Shown piece after piece: positions 25,723-33,045 of a stretch of 33,045 nucleotides of DNA. Numbering within the stretch: position 1 is the first letter of the stretch; each line of letters opens with the position of its first letter. The stretch comes from Sphingomonadales bacterium (GTDB taxonomy: Bacteria > Pseudomonadota > Alphaproteobacteria > Sphingomonadales > Sphingomonadaceae). The stretch spans positions 1 through 33,045 of the forward strand of contig JACXVD010000035.1 of assembly GCA_014763545.1 (NCBI GenBank). The letters are read 5' to 3'. Both the position numbers and the translations under genes were made by a program. Below the pieces are notes generated by a model. That model ran no database searches and was not told the origin of the DNA. It saw only the letters and a list, made by a program, of their open reading frames with translations.

Positions 25723-27222
25723 ATGCGCTTCGATCCGGTCGCGAATTACGCGAAGTCGATCCCCGGCAAGCTTGCGGTCGTCGATATGGGCGACGACCGG
25801 AGCTGGACCTATCGCCACTTCGACGCGGCGGTAGATCGGCTGGCGGCATGGCTCGTGGAAGGGCTCGGTCCGAACAGTGGCGCGCGGATTGCGACACTGT
25901 CGAAGAACTGCGCCGAGATGCTGGTGCTGCAATATGCGGTCGTCCGCGCAGGCTGCATCTTCGTGCCATTCAACTGGCGGCTGGCCGCAGCGGAAATAGA
26001 CGCGCTGGCGAAGGATGCCGAGCCTGCCATTGTCTTCGTGCAGGATGGTTTTGCTGCGCCCGCTGCGGCAGGCCGGGCCATCGCCATCGGCGAGATGCTG
26101 GGTCTGGGCGAGGCGGGCGCGGTGCCACCCGCGAATGCGCGGCGCCCGTTCGAGGAAGTGTCCTGCCTGCTTTACACCTCCGGCACCAGCGGCAGGCCCA
26201 AGGGGGTGATGCTGTCGGAACGCAATGCCTTCTGGGGTTCGACCGGCTTTATCCTCGGCAACGATGTGTCGATGCACTCGCGCTTCCTGTGCGACATGCC
26301 GCTGTTTCATACGGCGGGCCTTCACGCCGCCAGCCGCGCGCCGATCCAGGCCGGGGCCTGCGTCTATATCACCCCCGGTTTCGACCCGGTGCTGACGCTC
26401 GCGCGCCTGTCCGACCCCGAACTGGGCATTACCCATTATTTCTCTGTGCCGCAGATGGCTGCGACGCTGTGGAACCAGCCCAGCTTCGACGCCGAAAAGC
26501 TGCGCGGGATCAAGGTCTGGGCGATCGGCGGTGCGCCCAATCCGAAGGCGCAGAGCCAGCGTTATGCCGGCGCCGGAATCCGCATCGGCGAAGGGTTCGG
26601 CATGTCGGAAACCGGCTCTAACTTCGGCATGCCGACCAGCGACCTCGCCGTGCTTTACGACAAGGCCGGGTCGTGCGGGCTGCCATGGGTCACCATCGAG
26701 CCGATGATTGCCGACGATGATGGCAATCCGCTGCCCGTCGGCGAAACCGGCGAACTGTGGCTGCGCGGCCCCAGCGTGGCTGCGGGCTACTGGAACCAGC
26801 CCGAACTCACCGCGTGGACATTCCGTGACGGCTGGTTCCGCACCGGCGATGCGGCGATGGTGGACGAAGACGGCTTCTATTACATCATGGACCGCAAGAA
26901 GGACATGTACATCTCCGGCGGGGAGAACGTCTACCCGGCGGAGGTGGAAGCGGCATTGGCCGAATTGCCCGAAGTGGCGGAGGCGGCGATCGTCGGCGTG
27001 CCGGACGACCGCTGGGGCGAGGTCGGGCGCGCCTATGTCATCCCGGTTGCGGGGCGGCGGATCACTGCCGAACAGGTCATCGCCCATTGCGGGGCTCGCC
27101 TGGCGAAGTTCAAGGTACCCAAAAGCGCGGTGATTACCGATGCAATCCCGCGCACCGCATCGGGCAAGGTGCAGAAGCACCTGCTGCGCGCGCAGGCGCT
27201 GGAAGAGCTGGGCCTGTCCTGA
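25723..27222 (+). CDS. fcs: AMP-forming acyl-CoA ligase, probable feruloyl-/coumaroyl-CoA synthetase
   Basis: 499 residues from ATG 25723, with GGGGAGAGACAG upstream; the longer in-frame reading overlaps the hydratase/lyase gene and is excluded. ANL-superfamily motifs are CLLYTSGTSGRPKGVMLS (P-loop, about 147-164), GEGFGMSETGSN (A5-like), GELWLRGPSV, and DRKKDMYISGGENVYPAEVE (A8 hinge). PRTASGKVQKH has the adenylation Lys near the C terminus. It activates a carboxylic acid with ATP and CoA. Substrate choice is inferred from its operon with HCHL and from similarity in size to Amycolatopsis-type Fcs. A medium-chain or other aryl-acid ligase is the alternative. Confidence 0.82.
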   Translation: MRFDPVANYAKSIPGKLAVVDMGDDRSWTYRHFDAAVDRLAAWLVEGLGPNSGARIATLSKNCAEMLVLQYAVVRAGCIFVPFNWRLAAAEIDALAKDAEPAIVFVQDGFAAPAAAGRAIAIGEMLGLGEAGAVPPANARRPFEEVSCLLYTSGTSGRPKGVMLSERNAFWGSTGFILGNDVSMHSRFLCDMPLFHTAGLHAASRAPIQAGACVYITPGFDPVLTLARLSDPELGITHYFSVPQMAATLWNQPSFDAEKLRGIKVWAIGGAPNPKAQSQRYAGAGIRIGEGFGMSETGSNFGMPTSDLAVLYDKAGSCGLPWVTIEPMIADDDGNPLPVGETGELWLRGPSVAAGYWNQPELTAWTFRDGWFRTGDAAMVDEDGFYYIMDRKKDMYISGGENVYPAEVEAALAELPEVAEAAIVGVPDDRWGEVGRAYVIPVAGRRITAEQVIAHCGARLAKFKVPKSAVITDAIPRTASGKVQKHLLRAQALEELGLS

Positions 27223-27241
27223 TTGCCCCGGGTCGGCCGAC

Positions 27242-27829
27242 TCAGCCGATCACCAGGAAATAGGTCACCGGCTGGTCCCCCGGATTGGACACGGTGATTT
27301 CGTACCGGCTGCTGTAGGCGGGGGTCCAGCGGCAGTTGCGCGGATTGCCGGGTGCCGGATCGCAGACATTGTTGTTCCGCCGGTCCTGGATCATCACCCG
27401 CAAGGGGGCGTGGTTCTTGCCCGAAATCGACACCTGCGCCTGCCGCCCGCCTTCGAACAATTGTTCGGTCGAAATGCTCTTGCCGGGGGGCAAGGTGCCG
27501 CTGCGATAGGCCGGGCCGAGCAGCCGCCCGCGCATCGGCGGGCTGCTGTCGGCGGGCAGGCTGGCGGACCATTCGGCGACGATATCCTCCTCGCCTTCGT
27601 CTGCCCGCACACCGAGCCGTGTAAGCACGGAGACTGCGCGCATATGCCGCGCGTCGGCACTGTCCTGGCTGTCGGCGGCAATCGCCAGCAGTCGCGCTGC
27701 CGTTTCGACGCGATCTTCGCCCATATATTCGCTGCTTGAGAGGGCCGGTTCGGCGCTGTGGCTGGCACAGGCGGTGGCGAGCAGGCTCGCCATAAGCAGG
27801 ATCGGGGGCAGGGCATGGGCTGGGCGCAT
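27242..27829 (-). CDS. Hypothetical lipoprotein co-encoded with a two-component system
   Basis: 195 residues from ATG 27829, which overlaps the histidine kinase stop as TGATG. A hydrophobic signal peptide ends in LATAC with Cys21, a plausible though not ideal lipobox. The middle region is helical (ETAARLLAIAADSQDSADARHMRA). The C-terminal 80 residues are beta-rich, with QVSISGKNHAPLRVMIQDR, the two Cys in NNNVCDP and NCRW, and SRYEITVSNPGDQPVTYFLVIG. That end resembles pre-peptidase-like or other small beta-sandwich domains, but I cannot name a family. It might sense or report envelope state to the kinase encoded just upstream, which is inference. Confidence 0.75.
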   Translation of the reverse strand: MRPAHALPPILLMASLLATACASHSAEPALSSSEYMGEDRVETAARLLAIAADSQDSADARHMRAVSVLTRLGVRADEGEEDIVAEWSASLPADSSPPMRGRLLGPAYRSGTLPPGKSISTEQLFEGGRQAQVSISGKNHAPLRVMIQDRRNNNVCDPAPGNPRNCRWTPAYSSRYEITVSNPGDQPVTYFLVIG

Positions 27830-29166
27830 CACATCGGCTCCGCTACGAATGTCGCTCCGTCGTCACTATCGGCAAGATACAGTGCCAAGCCGTGACGTTC
27901 GGCGATTGCGCGCGCGAGGGCAAGCCCGAGCCCATGGCCCGATGCATCGCCCCGGTCCGCGCGCACGAACCGGTCGAAAATGGCCTCGCGCCGGTCGGGC
28001 GGCACGCCCGGGCCATTGTCGGACACAATCAGGCGTGGGCCGGGCTGCAAGGCGAGCTGCACCATGCCGCCGCGCGGCACATATTTGATCGCATTGTCGA
28101 GCAGGTTGGAAATCAGCCGGGTTACTTGCATCGGCTCCGCCGCAAAGCTGACGCCGGGCGCGATTTCGGTCGTTAGTGCCAACCCCGCATCCTCGAAGCT
28201 GCCTTCGTAAAGCTCGGCGATCTGTTCGACCATTGCGGAGAGATCGACCGTTTCGAGCCCGGCTCGGTCGCCGCGGCGCGCCTCGTTGGAGGCGATATCG
28301 AGCAGCGAGTCGAGCAACCCGGCGATCCCGCGAATATCGCTGCGCGCCTGGCCCAGCGCGGTTGCTTCGCCCCCGTCGGCAGCCGCGGCAAGCGCCTTCA
28401 CCAGCTTCTGGTCGAGATGCATCAGCGGTGTGCGGATCTCATGCGCGACATTGTCGGACATGTGCTTGTGCATCCGCAGCAGGCGCCCTTGTCGCGCGAG
28501 CGTTTCCGCGCTGTGGCAGGCGAGTTCGTCGATCTCGTCCGGGCGGTCGGGCAGGGTTGCCAGGCTCTCCAGCCGCGCGTCCGCCGGCTCGCGAAACAGC
28601 GCGTTGATGCCTTCGACGCGCTGCGACAGGCGCTGGCTGGTCGCGCGTGCGAGGGCAATGACCCCCAGCACGATGACCAGCCCGGTCAACAGGAAGACGG
28701 CAACGGTCAGCAACATCGCACGCCGGTCGGCGGAATATTCACGCGCGACCAGCAGGTCGAGGTTCTCGTCGAGATGGGCGCTGCGAGCATAGACCGGCGT
28801 GCCGTCGGGCAGCTTGACGAAGCCGCGTTCCGATATCGCGGGATTGAGGCTGGGCCAATGCGGCACATCCCCTGAAATCCGCGTGCCGCCTGTTCCGCTC
28901 AGCAGGTAATGCGCCTGCCTGCCGTCGATATTCTCGACCTCGTAACGGTCATTGAGCCGTTGGAGCAATTCTGCGCGCCCGCCCGAGGCATAGATGTCGA
29001 CCAGCCCGGCGATATCGGTCGCGGTGTTTTCCTCCAGCGATCGCTTCATCGCGTTTTCGAGCGTCGCCCAGGTCACCGCGAGCAGCAACAGCACCGCCAG
29101 CACCGCGACGATGATCGCGTTGCGCGCCAGCCGCGTGAAAATGGAATTATGCCAGTTGCGGTCCAC
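27829..29166 (-). CDS. Sensor histidine kinase
   Basis: 445 residues. Transmembrane helix 1 is at about 15-35, a periplasmic domain of about 110 residues follows, and helix 2 is at about 150-175, then a HAMP-like segment. The H-box SDNVAHEIRTPLMHLD has the phospho-acceptor His242. The N-box NLLDNAIKYV, G1 DNGPGVP, F-box FDRFVRAD and G2 GHGLGLALARAI follow in order, so the kinase is complete. The signal is unknown. It lies nine bases after the response regulator and overlaps the lipoprotein gene by one base, so the three form one operon. Confidence 0.94.
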   Translation of the reverse strand: MDRNWHNSIFTRLARNAIIVAVLAVLLLLAVTWATLENAMKRSLEENTATDIAGLVDIYASGGRAELLQRLNDRYEVENIDGRQAHYLLSGTGGTRISGDVPHWPSLNPAISERGFVKLPDGTPVYARSAHLDENLDLLVAREYSADRRAMLLTVAVFLLTGLVIVLGVIALARATSQRLSQRVEGINALFREPADARLESLATLPDRPDEIDELACHSAETLARQGRLLRMHKHMSDNVAHEIRTPLMHLDQKLVKALAAAADGGEATALGQARSDIRGIAGLLDSLLDIASNEARRGDRAGLETVDLSAMVEQIAELYEGSFEDAGLALTTEIAPGVSFAAEPMQVTRLISNLLDNAIKYVPRGGMVQLALQPGPRLIVSDNGPGVPPDRREAIFDRFVRADRGDASGHGLGLALARAIAERHGLALYLADSDDGATFVAEPM

Positions 29167-29175
29167 GCGATGAAC

Positions 29176-29922
29176 TCACTCGCCCGGCGTCAGGCGGTAT
29201 CCGGCGCCCCAGATCGTTTCCAGCGCGGGCTTGTCGAAGCCTTCTTCCAGCTTGCGCCGCAGGCGACCGATATTGACATCGACCACATTGGTCTGCGGGT
29301 CGAAATTCATGTTCCACACGTCGCGCAGCAACATCTCGCGGGTAACGGTTTCACCCGCGTTCTCCATGAAATAGCGGAACAGTTCGAATTCCTTGGGGCT
29401 GAGCGCGATATGCTTGCCCGAACGGAAGCAGGTGCGCGCCTTCACATGGCATTCGAACGCACCGTAGAGGATCACCGCCCCCTGCGCCTGCCCGCTGGCC
29501 CGGCGATAGAGGGCCCGGACGCGGGCAATCAGTTCCTGCGGCTCGTATGGTTTGCCGAGATAATCGTCGACCCCTGCATCGAGCCCTTCGATGCGGTTTT
29601 CGCTGCGGGCGAGCGCCGACAGCATCAGCACCGGCACGCCGACGCCAGCGGCACGCAGCCGCTGCACGATCTCGATCCCTTCCATATCGGGCAGCATGCG
29701 GTCGAGGATGATGATGTCGAACCGCTGCGCCCCGGCACGTTGCAGCCCGGCCTTGCCGCTCGGTTCCCAGGTTACCCGGTCGCCATTGGCAGAGGCGAGG
29801 GCGATAACCGCCTGCGCGGCATTCGCGTCATCCTCGACATACAGGATTTCGAGACCCTGGCCCTCGCTGCTGCCCATTGCCGAAACTTGCCCCTGTTCGA
29901 TCCGGTTGCCCAACCGCTGCAT
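29176..29922 (-). CDS. OmpR/PhoB-family response regulator
   Basis: 248 residues. The receiver domain contains EILYVEDDANA with the acidic pocket, IIILDRMLPDMEG with phospho-acceptor Asp74, VLMLSALARSEN, and DDYLGKPYEPQEL with the conserved Lys. The C-terminal winged helix runs through ALSPKEFELFRYFMENAGETVTREMLLRDVW (in pieces) and VDVNIGRLRRKL. ATG 29922 has an AGGG site at good distance. ATG 29877, which begins at GSSEGQG just before the receiver, is the alternative and would remove 15 extra residues. It is first in the operon with the histidine kinase and lipoprotein. Confidence 0.94.
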   Translation of the reverse strand: MQRLGNRIEQGQVSAMGSSEGQGLEILYVEDDANAAQAVIALASANGDRVTWEPSGKAGLQRAGAQRFDIIILDRMLPDMEGIEIVQRLRAAGVGVPVLMLSALARSENRIEGLDAGVDDYLGKPYEPQELIARVRALYRRASGQAQGAVILYGAFECHVKARTCFRSGKHIALSPKEFELFRYFMENAGETVTREMLLRDVWNMNFDPQTNVVDVNIGRLRRKLEEGFDKPALETIWGAGYRLTPGE

Positions 29923-30051
29923 TGCTTGCCCTGTCCGCCCACGGCTCGCGGCTGGAGCCGGTAATCCAAGCCTGAAACCTAGGCGTGCCGTCGCGACGTG
30001 TCGCGTGACAATGGCTGTTAGGCTGGAGGCTGCGGCCAGGGTGTGGGCAGA

Positions 30052-30609
30052 TCAGGAGAGGTTGCCGAATTTGGCGGCGTAGCCAGCGGTATCGTCGGCG
30101 GCCAGCAGCCGTGCCTGCTCGACCCAATTGTCCCGCCGGATGCGGCCTTCGAACCGGCCGAGCTGGGCGTCGATGCGGTCGATATCGGCGTCGCTCCACC
30201 CGGCGATCTGGTCGAAGCGGGTGACGCCCAGCGATGCCAGCAGCGCGACGAGCTTGGGGCCGAGGCCCTTGATCCGGGTGAGATCGTCCGTCCCGCTGTC
30301 GCTTGGCGGCATGCTGGTCGCATGTTCGAGCTGTTCGTCCTCCACTGCCGCAGCCACGGCCGCACCGACGCCGGCGAGCCCTTCGGGCACGGGCGGAGGC
30401 GCTACGGGCGGCGCGGTGGCCGCCGCAGCCGGCGCGTCGATCAGCGCCTGGTTGCGCGCGGCGGGCCCGGCGCCTTCGTCCAGCGTGTCGCGGCTGGTCG
30501 TCTCCACCCGCGTCCGCCGCGTTGCGACGAAGACGAACCACGCAACGGCAATGCCGATCAGCAGCGCCAGCACCAGCAACGGCCAATTCGCCTCGATCAG
30601 TTCAGTCAC
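30052..30609 (-). CDS. Membrane-anchored helix-hairpin-helix protein
   Basis: 185 residues from a GTG at 30609 that overlaps the stop of the small upstream gene (GTGA). One transmembrane helix at about 9-29 is followed by an Ala/Pro-rich linker (about 55-90). A C-terminal domain has LTRIKGLGPKLVALLASLGVTRFDQIAGW (in pieces, about 110-138) and DIDRIDAQLGRFEGRI. The IKGLGPKL hairpin is the H3TH/helix-hairpin-helix module also fused to some NADH dehydrogenase subunit E proteins and to ribosomal-protein L21-like chains. DNA binding is possible but the membrane anchor argues for another use. It follows the OmpA-domain gene through a 42-residue membrane peptide. Confidence 0.75.
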   Translation of the reverse strand: MTELIEANWPLLVLALLIGIAVAWFVFVATRRTRVETTSRDTLDEGAGPAARNQALIDAPAAAATAPPVAPPPVPEGLAGVGAAVAAAVEDEQLEHATSMPPSDSGTDDLTRIKGLGPKLVALLASLGVTRFDQIAGWSDADIDRIDAQLGRFEGRIRRDNWVEQARLLAADDTAGYAAKFGNLS

Positions 30610-30734
30610 CGCAGTTCCTCCCCTTGTTCCTCGACAATTTCATCGACCCGGCGGCCCCATACGAGCCAGCCGAGCCCCAGACCGGCAATATAGGCAACCA
30701 GTGCCAGCACGAGAAGTTCGGCCCAGATCGGCAT
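30606..30734 (-). CDS. Small single-helix membrane protein, 42 residues
   Basis: An open frame from ATG 30734 to TGA 30606. It encodes an N-terminal hydrophobic helix (MPIWAELLVLALVAYIAG and continuing to LVWGR) and a short charged tail RRVDEIVEEQGEELR. The sequence has good amphipathic balance and tight packing: it begins four bases after the OmpA-domain gene and its TGA overlaps the GTG start of the helix-hairpin-helix gene. Such spacing is typical of real translationally coupled genes. No family is recognised. It may assemble with its neighbours in the inner membrane, which is inference. Confidence 0.72.
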   Translation of the reverse strand: MPIWAELLVLALVAYIAGLGLGWLVWGRRVDEIVEEQGEELR

Positions 30735-30738
30735 CGCG

Positions 30739-31479
30739 CTACCTCGGCCCCGGCGTATCGACGGGGGTGGGCGCGAGCGGGACAGTCGCGATCACCGAAA
30801 ATTCGATCCGGCGATTGGCCGGGTCCGCCGGGTCGAGACCGGGCACCGGTTCGCTCGATCCGACGCCGCGTGCACGCAGCCCGTCGCTCGGGATTCCGCG
30901 ATTGATCAGGGCCAGCCGGATTGCGTCGGCGCGCGCCTGCGACAGGGCGATGTTGCCCGGTTCGGTGCCCGAACTGTCGGTATGGCCCGTGATCGCGATG
31001 ATCGCGCCAAGGCAGGGGCGCAGCGCGTTTGCCACTTCGTCCACCAGCTCGCGGCTGGCTGGATCGATCGCGGCGCTCGATTCCTCGAACCGGATGGTGC
31101 GGGCGCGGAGCAGCGCATCGACATCGTCCTGGCAGTGCAGCGGCGTGCCGCCCGCCTTGGCCGCTTGCGCGCGGGCGCTGCCGTCGATCCAGTGCACCCC
31201 GCCGACGCCGGGGATCGCGCCGACCGCCTTGGCGACCTTGTCACGCAGCGCCTCGCTCGACCGCTCGCCGCCCGACAGCACCGGGTGGCGCGACGATGCA
31301 CCACCGAAACTGGTAAAGTCCGCCTTGATCCCGCGCCCCCCGGCCTTGGCGATGGCCCGGTCGGCCTTGTCCTGAAGATCGGCCACCAGCGCCGGCCCGG
31401 TCGCTGCCGCGAAGCCGAAGGCGAGGATCGTGCAGAGGAGGCCGCCGGCGATGATCGCGGTGGTCGGGCGAATGGGCAT
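30739..31479 (-). CDS. OmpA-domain envelope protein
   Basis: 246 residues with an N-terminal hydrophobic helix at about 8-27 acting as anchor or signal. A BON-like middle region has LRDKVAKAVGAIPGVGGVHWIDG. A C-terminal OmpA/MotB peptidoglycan-binding domain at about 125-235 contains IRFEESSAAIDP, IAITGHTDSSGTEPGN, LSQARADAIRLALINRGI and ANRRIEFSV. The Asp168 and Arg183 positions correspond to the diaminopimelate-contact pattern of the family. It probably tethers a complex to the cell wall. The operon with the small membrane peptide and helix-hairpin-helix protein is preserved by 4-base spacings. Confidence 0.85.
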   Translation of the reverse strand: MPIRPTTAIIAGGLLCTILAFGFAAATGPALVADLQDKADRAIAKAGGRGIKADFTSFGGASSRHPVLSGGERSSEALRDKVAKAVGAIPGVGGVHWIDGSARAQAAKAGGTPLHCQDDVDALLRARTIRFEESSAAIDPASRELVDEVANALRPCLGAIIAITGHTDSSGTEPGNIALSQARADAIRLALINRGIPSDGLRARGVGSSEPVPGLDPADPANRRIEFSVIATVPLAPTPVDTPGPR

Positions 31480-31536
31480 GCTCTGCCCATAACGCCCGCA
31501 ACCCCGGGGCGAAAGGGGCGGAATTTCCTTCCTGCC

Positions 31537-33045
31537 TCAATTCCCTTCGCGGCTGCTGGCCAGAGCAACCAGCTGGATGAATTCCTGCCGCCAGAAATCC
31601 TGCTGGCGCCCGGCCAGCGTGGCAATGTCGGCATAGGAGAAATCGCCCAGCAGCGGATCGCCGCGCAGCTTCTGACCGAAGGCGGCGACAGCGGCGGCAA
31701 AGGCAAAATCGCCATGTGGGTGCGTAGGATCGCGCAAGGCGCTGGCCGGGACCACGAAATCGATCAGCTTCGACGTATCGCCATCGGGCAATTTGTAGCG
31801 CAGCTTCACATGCGCGGCTTCACCCAGTTTTGCGGTCGCTGCGGCGGGCGGGGCATCTTCGTAGCGGCGCGGGGCGATCCAGCCCTTGTGGCCCGCAGGC
31901 ACGATTTCGTAGATCGCGGTGACCTGGTGACCGGCGCCGATATCGCCTGCATCGACCTTGTCGTTGTCGAAATCCTCTTCCTTCAGCGCGCGGTTTTCAT
32001 ACCCGATCAGGCGATACTGGCTGACCACAGCGGGGTTGAATTCGACCTGGATCTTCACATCCTTGGCAATGGTGAACAGGGTGGACGACATTTCGTCTCC
32101 CAGCACCTTCTTCGCTTCCAGCGCGCTGTCGATGTAGGCGTAATTGCCGTTCCCGTGGTCGGCGATCTGCTCCATCATCGCTTCGTTGTAATTGCCCGTG
32201 CCGAAGCCGAGCGTGGTCAGGGTAATGCCGCTGTCACGCTTCTTTTCGATCATTTCGATCAGGGCCTTGCTGTCCGACACGCCAACGTTGAAATCCCCGT
32301 CGGTCGCCAGGATCACGCGGTTCACGCCGCCGGAAATGAAATTGTCCTCGGCAATGTGGTAGGCAAGTTCCAGGCCGGCGCCTCCGGCGGTCGAGCCACC
32401 GGCTTCGAGCCGGTCGAGCGCGGAGCGGATGGCGCGCGGATCATTGGTCGGTTCGAGAACCAGCCCTGCCGCCCCGGCGTAGACGACGATCGAAACCTTG
32501 TCCCGGGGCGAGAGTTCGCCCGCCAGCTGCGCCATCGCGGTCTTGACCAGCGGCAGTTTGTCCTCGCTGCCCATCGAGCCCGAGACGTCGAGCAGGAAGA
32601 CGAGGTTTGCCGGTGGTCGCTCGGCGCGCGGCAAGTCATAGCCGCGCAGCCCGATGCGCAGGATCTGCGTGTCCGCGTTCCACGGACTCTTGGCAACATC
32701 GGCGGTGACCGTGAACGGCGTGCTGCGATCCTCCGGCGCGGGATAGGCATAGCGGAAGTAATTGACGAATTCCTCCGTCCGCACTGCGTTGCGCGGCGGC
32801 ACCTGCCCGATGGTCAGGAACCGGCGCCTATGCCAATGCGCGCCGGTGTCGACATCGACCGAGAAGGTCGAAACCGGCTCTGCACTGGTCAGCTTGACCG
32901 GCGAGATTTCCTTGCCGTCATATTTCTCGTGGCCGGGATCGGTGGCGGTCTGGACGGAAGGGATGAAGGCCAGATCGGCCGTGCTGCGCACAGCACCAAG
33001 CCGTGCATCGACTTTGGAAGGTAGTGCCATGCGCGGCGGGGGAGG
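31537..33045 (-). CDS. von Willebrand factor type A domain protein (YfbK-like), 5' end outside window
   Basis: The frame is open from 31537 to the window edge. At least 497 residues follow a Met codon at 33030, which may be internal because the frame continues upstream. A YfbK-type N-terminal region (EPVSTFSVDVDTGAHWHRRRF, RTEEFVNYFRYAYP) leads to the vWA domain. That domain has the MIDAS motif FLLDVSGSMG at about 145-154, ASTAGG-like GGSTAGGAGLELAY, and ATDGDFNVG. A DUF3520-like C terminus has FAAAVAAFGQKLRGD and DFWRQEFIQLV. The lipoprotein or signal sequence usual for the family should lie upstream. vWA domains bind partners through a metal ion; the role is unknown. Confidence 0.88.
   Translation of the reverse strand, partial: PPPPRMALPSKVDARLGAVRSTADLAFIPSVQTATDPGHEKYDGKEISPVKLTSAEPVSTFSVDVDTGAHWHRRRFLTIGQVPPRNAVRTEEFVNYFRYAYPAPEDRSTPFTVTADVAKSPWNADTQILRIGLRGYDLPRAERPPANLVFLLDVSGSMGSEDKLPLVKTAMAQLAGELSPRDKVSIVVYAGAAGLVLEPTNDPRAIRSALDRLEAGGSTAGGAGLELAYHIAEDNFISGGVNRVILATDGDFNVGVSDSKALIEMIEKKRDSGITLTTLGFGTGNYNEAMMEQIADHGNGNYAYIDSALEAKKVLGDEMSSTLFTIAKDVKIQVEFNPAVVSQYRLIGYENRALKEEDFDNDKVDAGDIGAGHQVTAIYEIVPAGHKGWIAPRRYEDAPPAAATAKLGEAAHVKLRYKLPDGDTSKLIDFVVPASALRDPTHPHGDFAFAAAVAAFGQKLRGDPLLGDFSYADIATLAGRQQDFWRQEFIQLVALASSREGN

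Noticed and set aside
27232-27241. GTCGGCCGAC palindrome between the CoA ligase and lipoprotein ends as a terminator
   Set aside because: It has no loop and no T run, and a 10-base GC palindrome is easily found by chance in this composition.
30982-33024. Long plus-strand open frame opposite the vWA and OmpA-domain genes
   Set aside because: The minus-strand products have complete domain motifs, and this frame has none.

Overview
The window is high-GC, densely packed chromosomal DNA with many genes overlapping by 1 to 4 bases. It looks like an alphaproteobacterium. The cbbFPTALSX-type Calvin operon with a red-type RuBisCO, the HprK-like/PqqD/lasso-B2 gene set and the cytoplasmic trxC-type thioredoxin fit that class. 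Sphingomonadales (Erythrobacteraceae or Sphingomonadaceae) is my best guess, but it is an inference from gene content and not a measured placement. No rRNA, tRNA, insertion sequence or CRISPR array was seen.

Left end (1-4294): a peptide- or protein-modification-like locus. It holds the end of a 2-oxoglutarate/Fe(II) oxygenase, a tail-collar (microcystin-dependent-protein-like) protein, a DUF6916 protein and a GNAT acetyltransferase. These are followed by two HprK-like kinases flanking a PqqD-like chaperone, and a lasso-B2-like transglutaminase-fold protein. The first kinase carries an apparent frameshift. No lasso cyclase and no obvious precursor peptide is present, so the substrate is unknown. 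This is the least explained part of the window.

Calvin cycle block (4291-15362): cbbR is divergent from a ten-gene operon, cbbF-P-T-A-L-S-X-E-Z-Y. It encodes fructose/sedoheptulose bisphosphatase, phosphoribulokinase, transketolase, aldolase, RuBisCO large and small subunits, the CbbX activase, pentose epimerase, phosphoglycolate phosphatase and the CbbY sugar-bisphosphate phosphatase. Together they regenerate ribulose-1,5-bisphosphate, fix CO2, repair RuBisCO and remove side products. A flavin reductase follows cbbR.

Sulfide block (15951-24314): two divergent operons. The minus-strand operon is rhodanese, periplasmic adaptor lipoprotein, RND permease, ArsR regulator of the persulfide-sensor type, and thioredoxin 2. 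The plus-strand operon is type I-like sulfide:quinone oxidoreductase, a DUF2892 membrane protein and a TolC-like outer-membrane protein. A complete tripartite pump is therefore split across a sulfide-oxidation locus. Sulfide oxidation could supply electrons for CO2 fixation.

Right part: a MarR regulator with tandem operator-like repeats lies upstream of a hydroxycinnamoyl-CoA hydratase/lyase and an acyl-CoA ligase (ferulate/coumarate side-chain removal). Next come an OmpR-type response regulator, histidine kinase and lipoprotein operon, then an envelope group. That group has a 5'-truncated von Willebrand A protein, an OmpA-domain protein, a 42-residue membrane peptide and a membrane-anchored helix-hairpin-helix protein.
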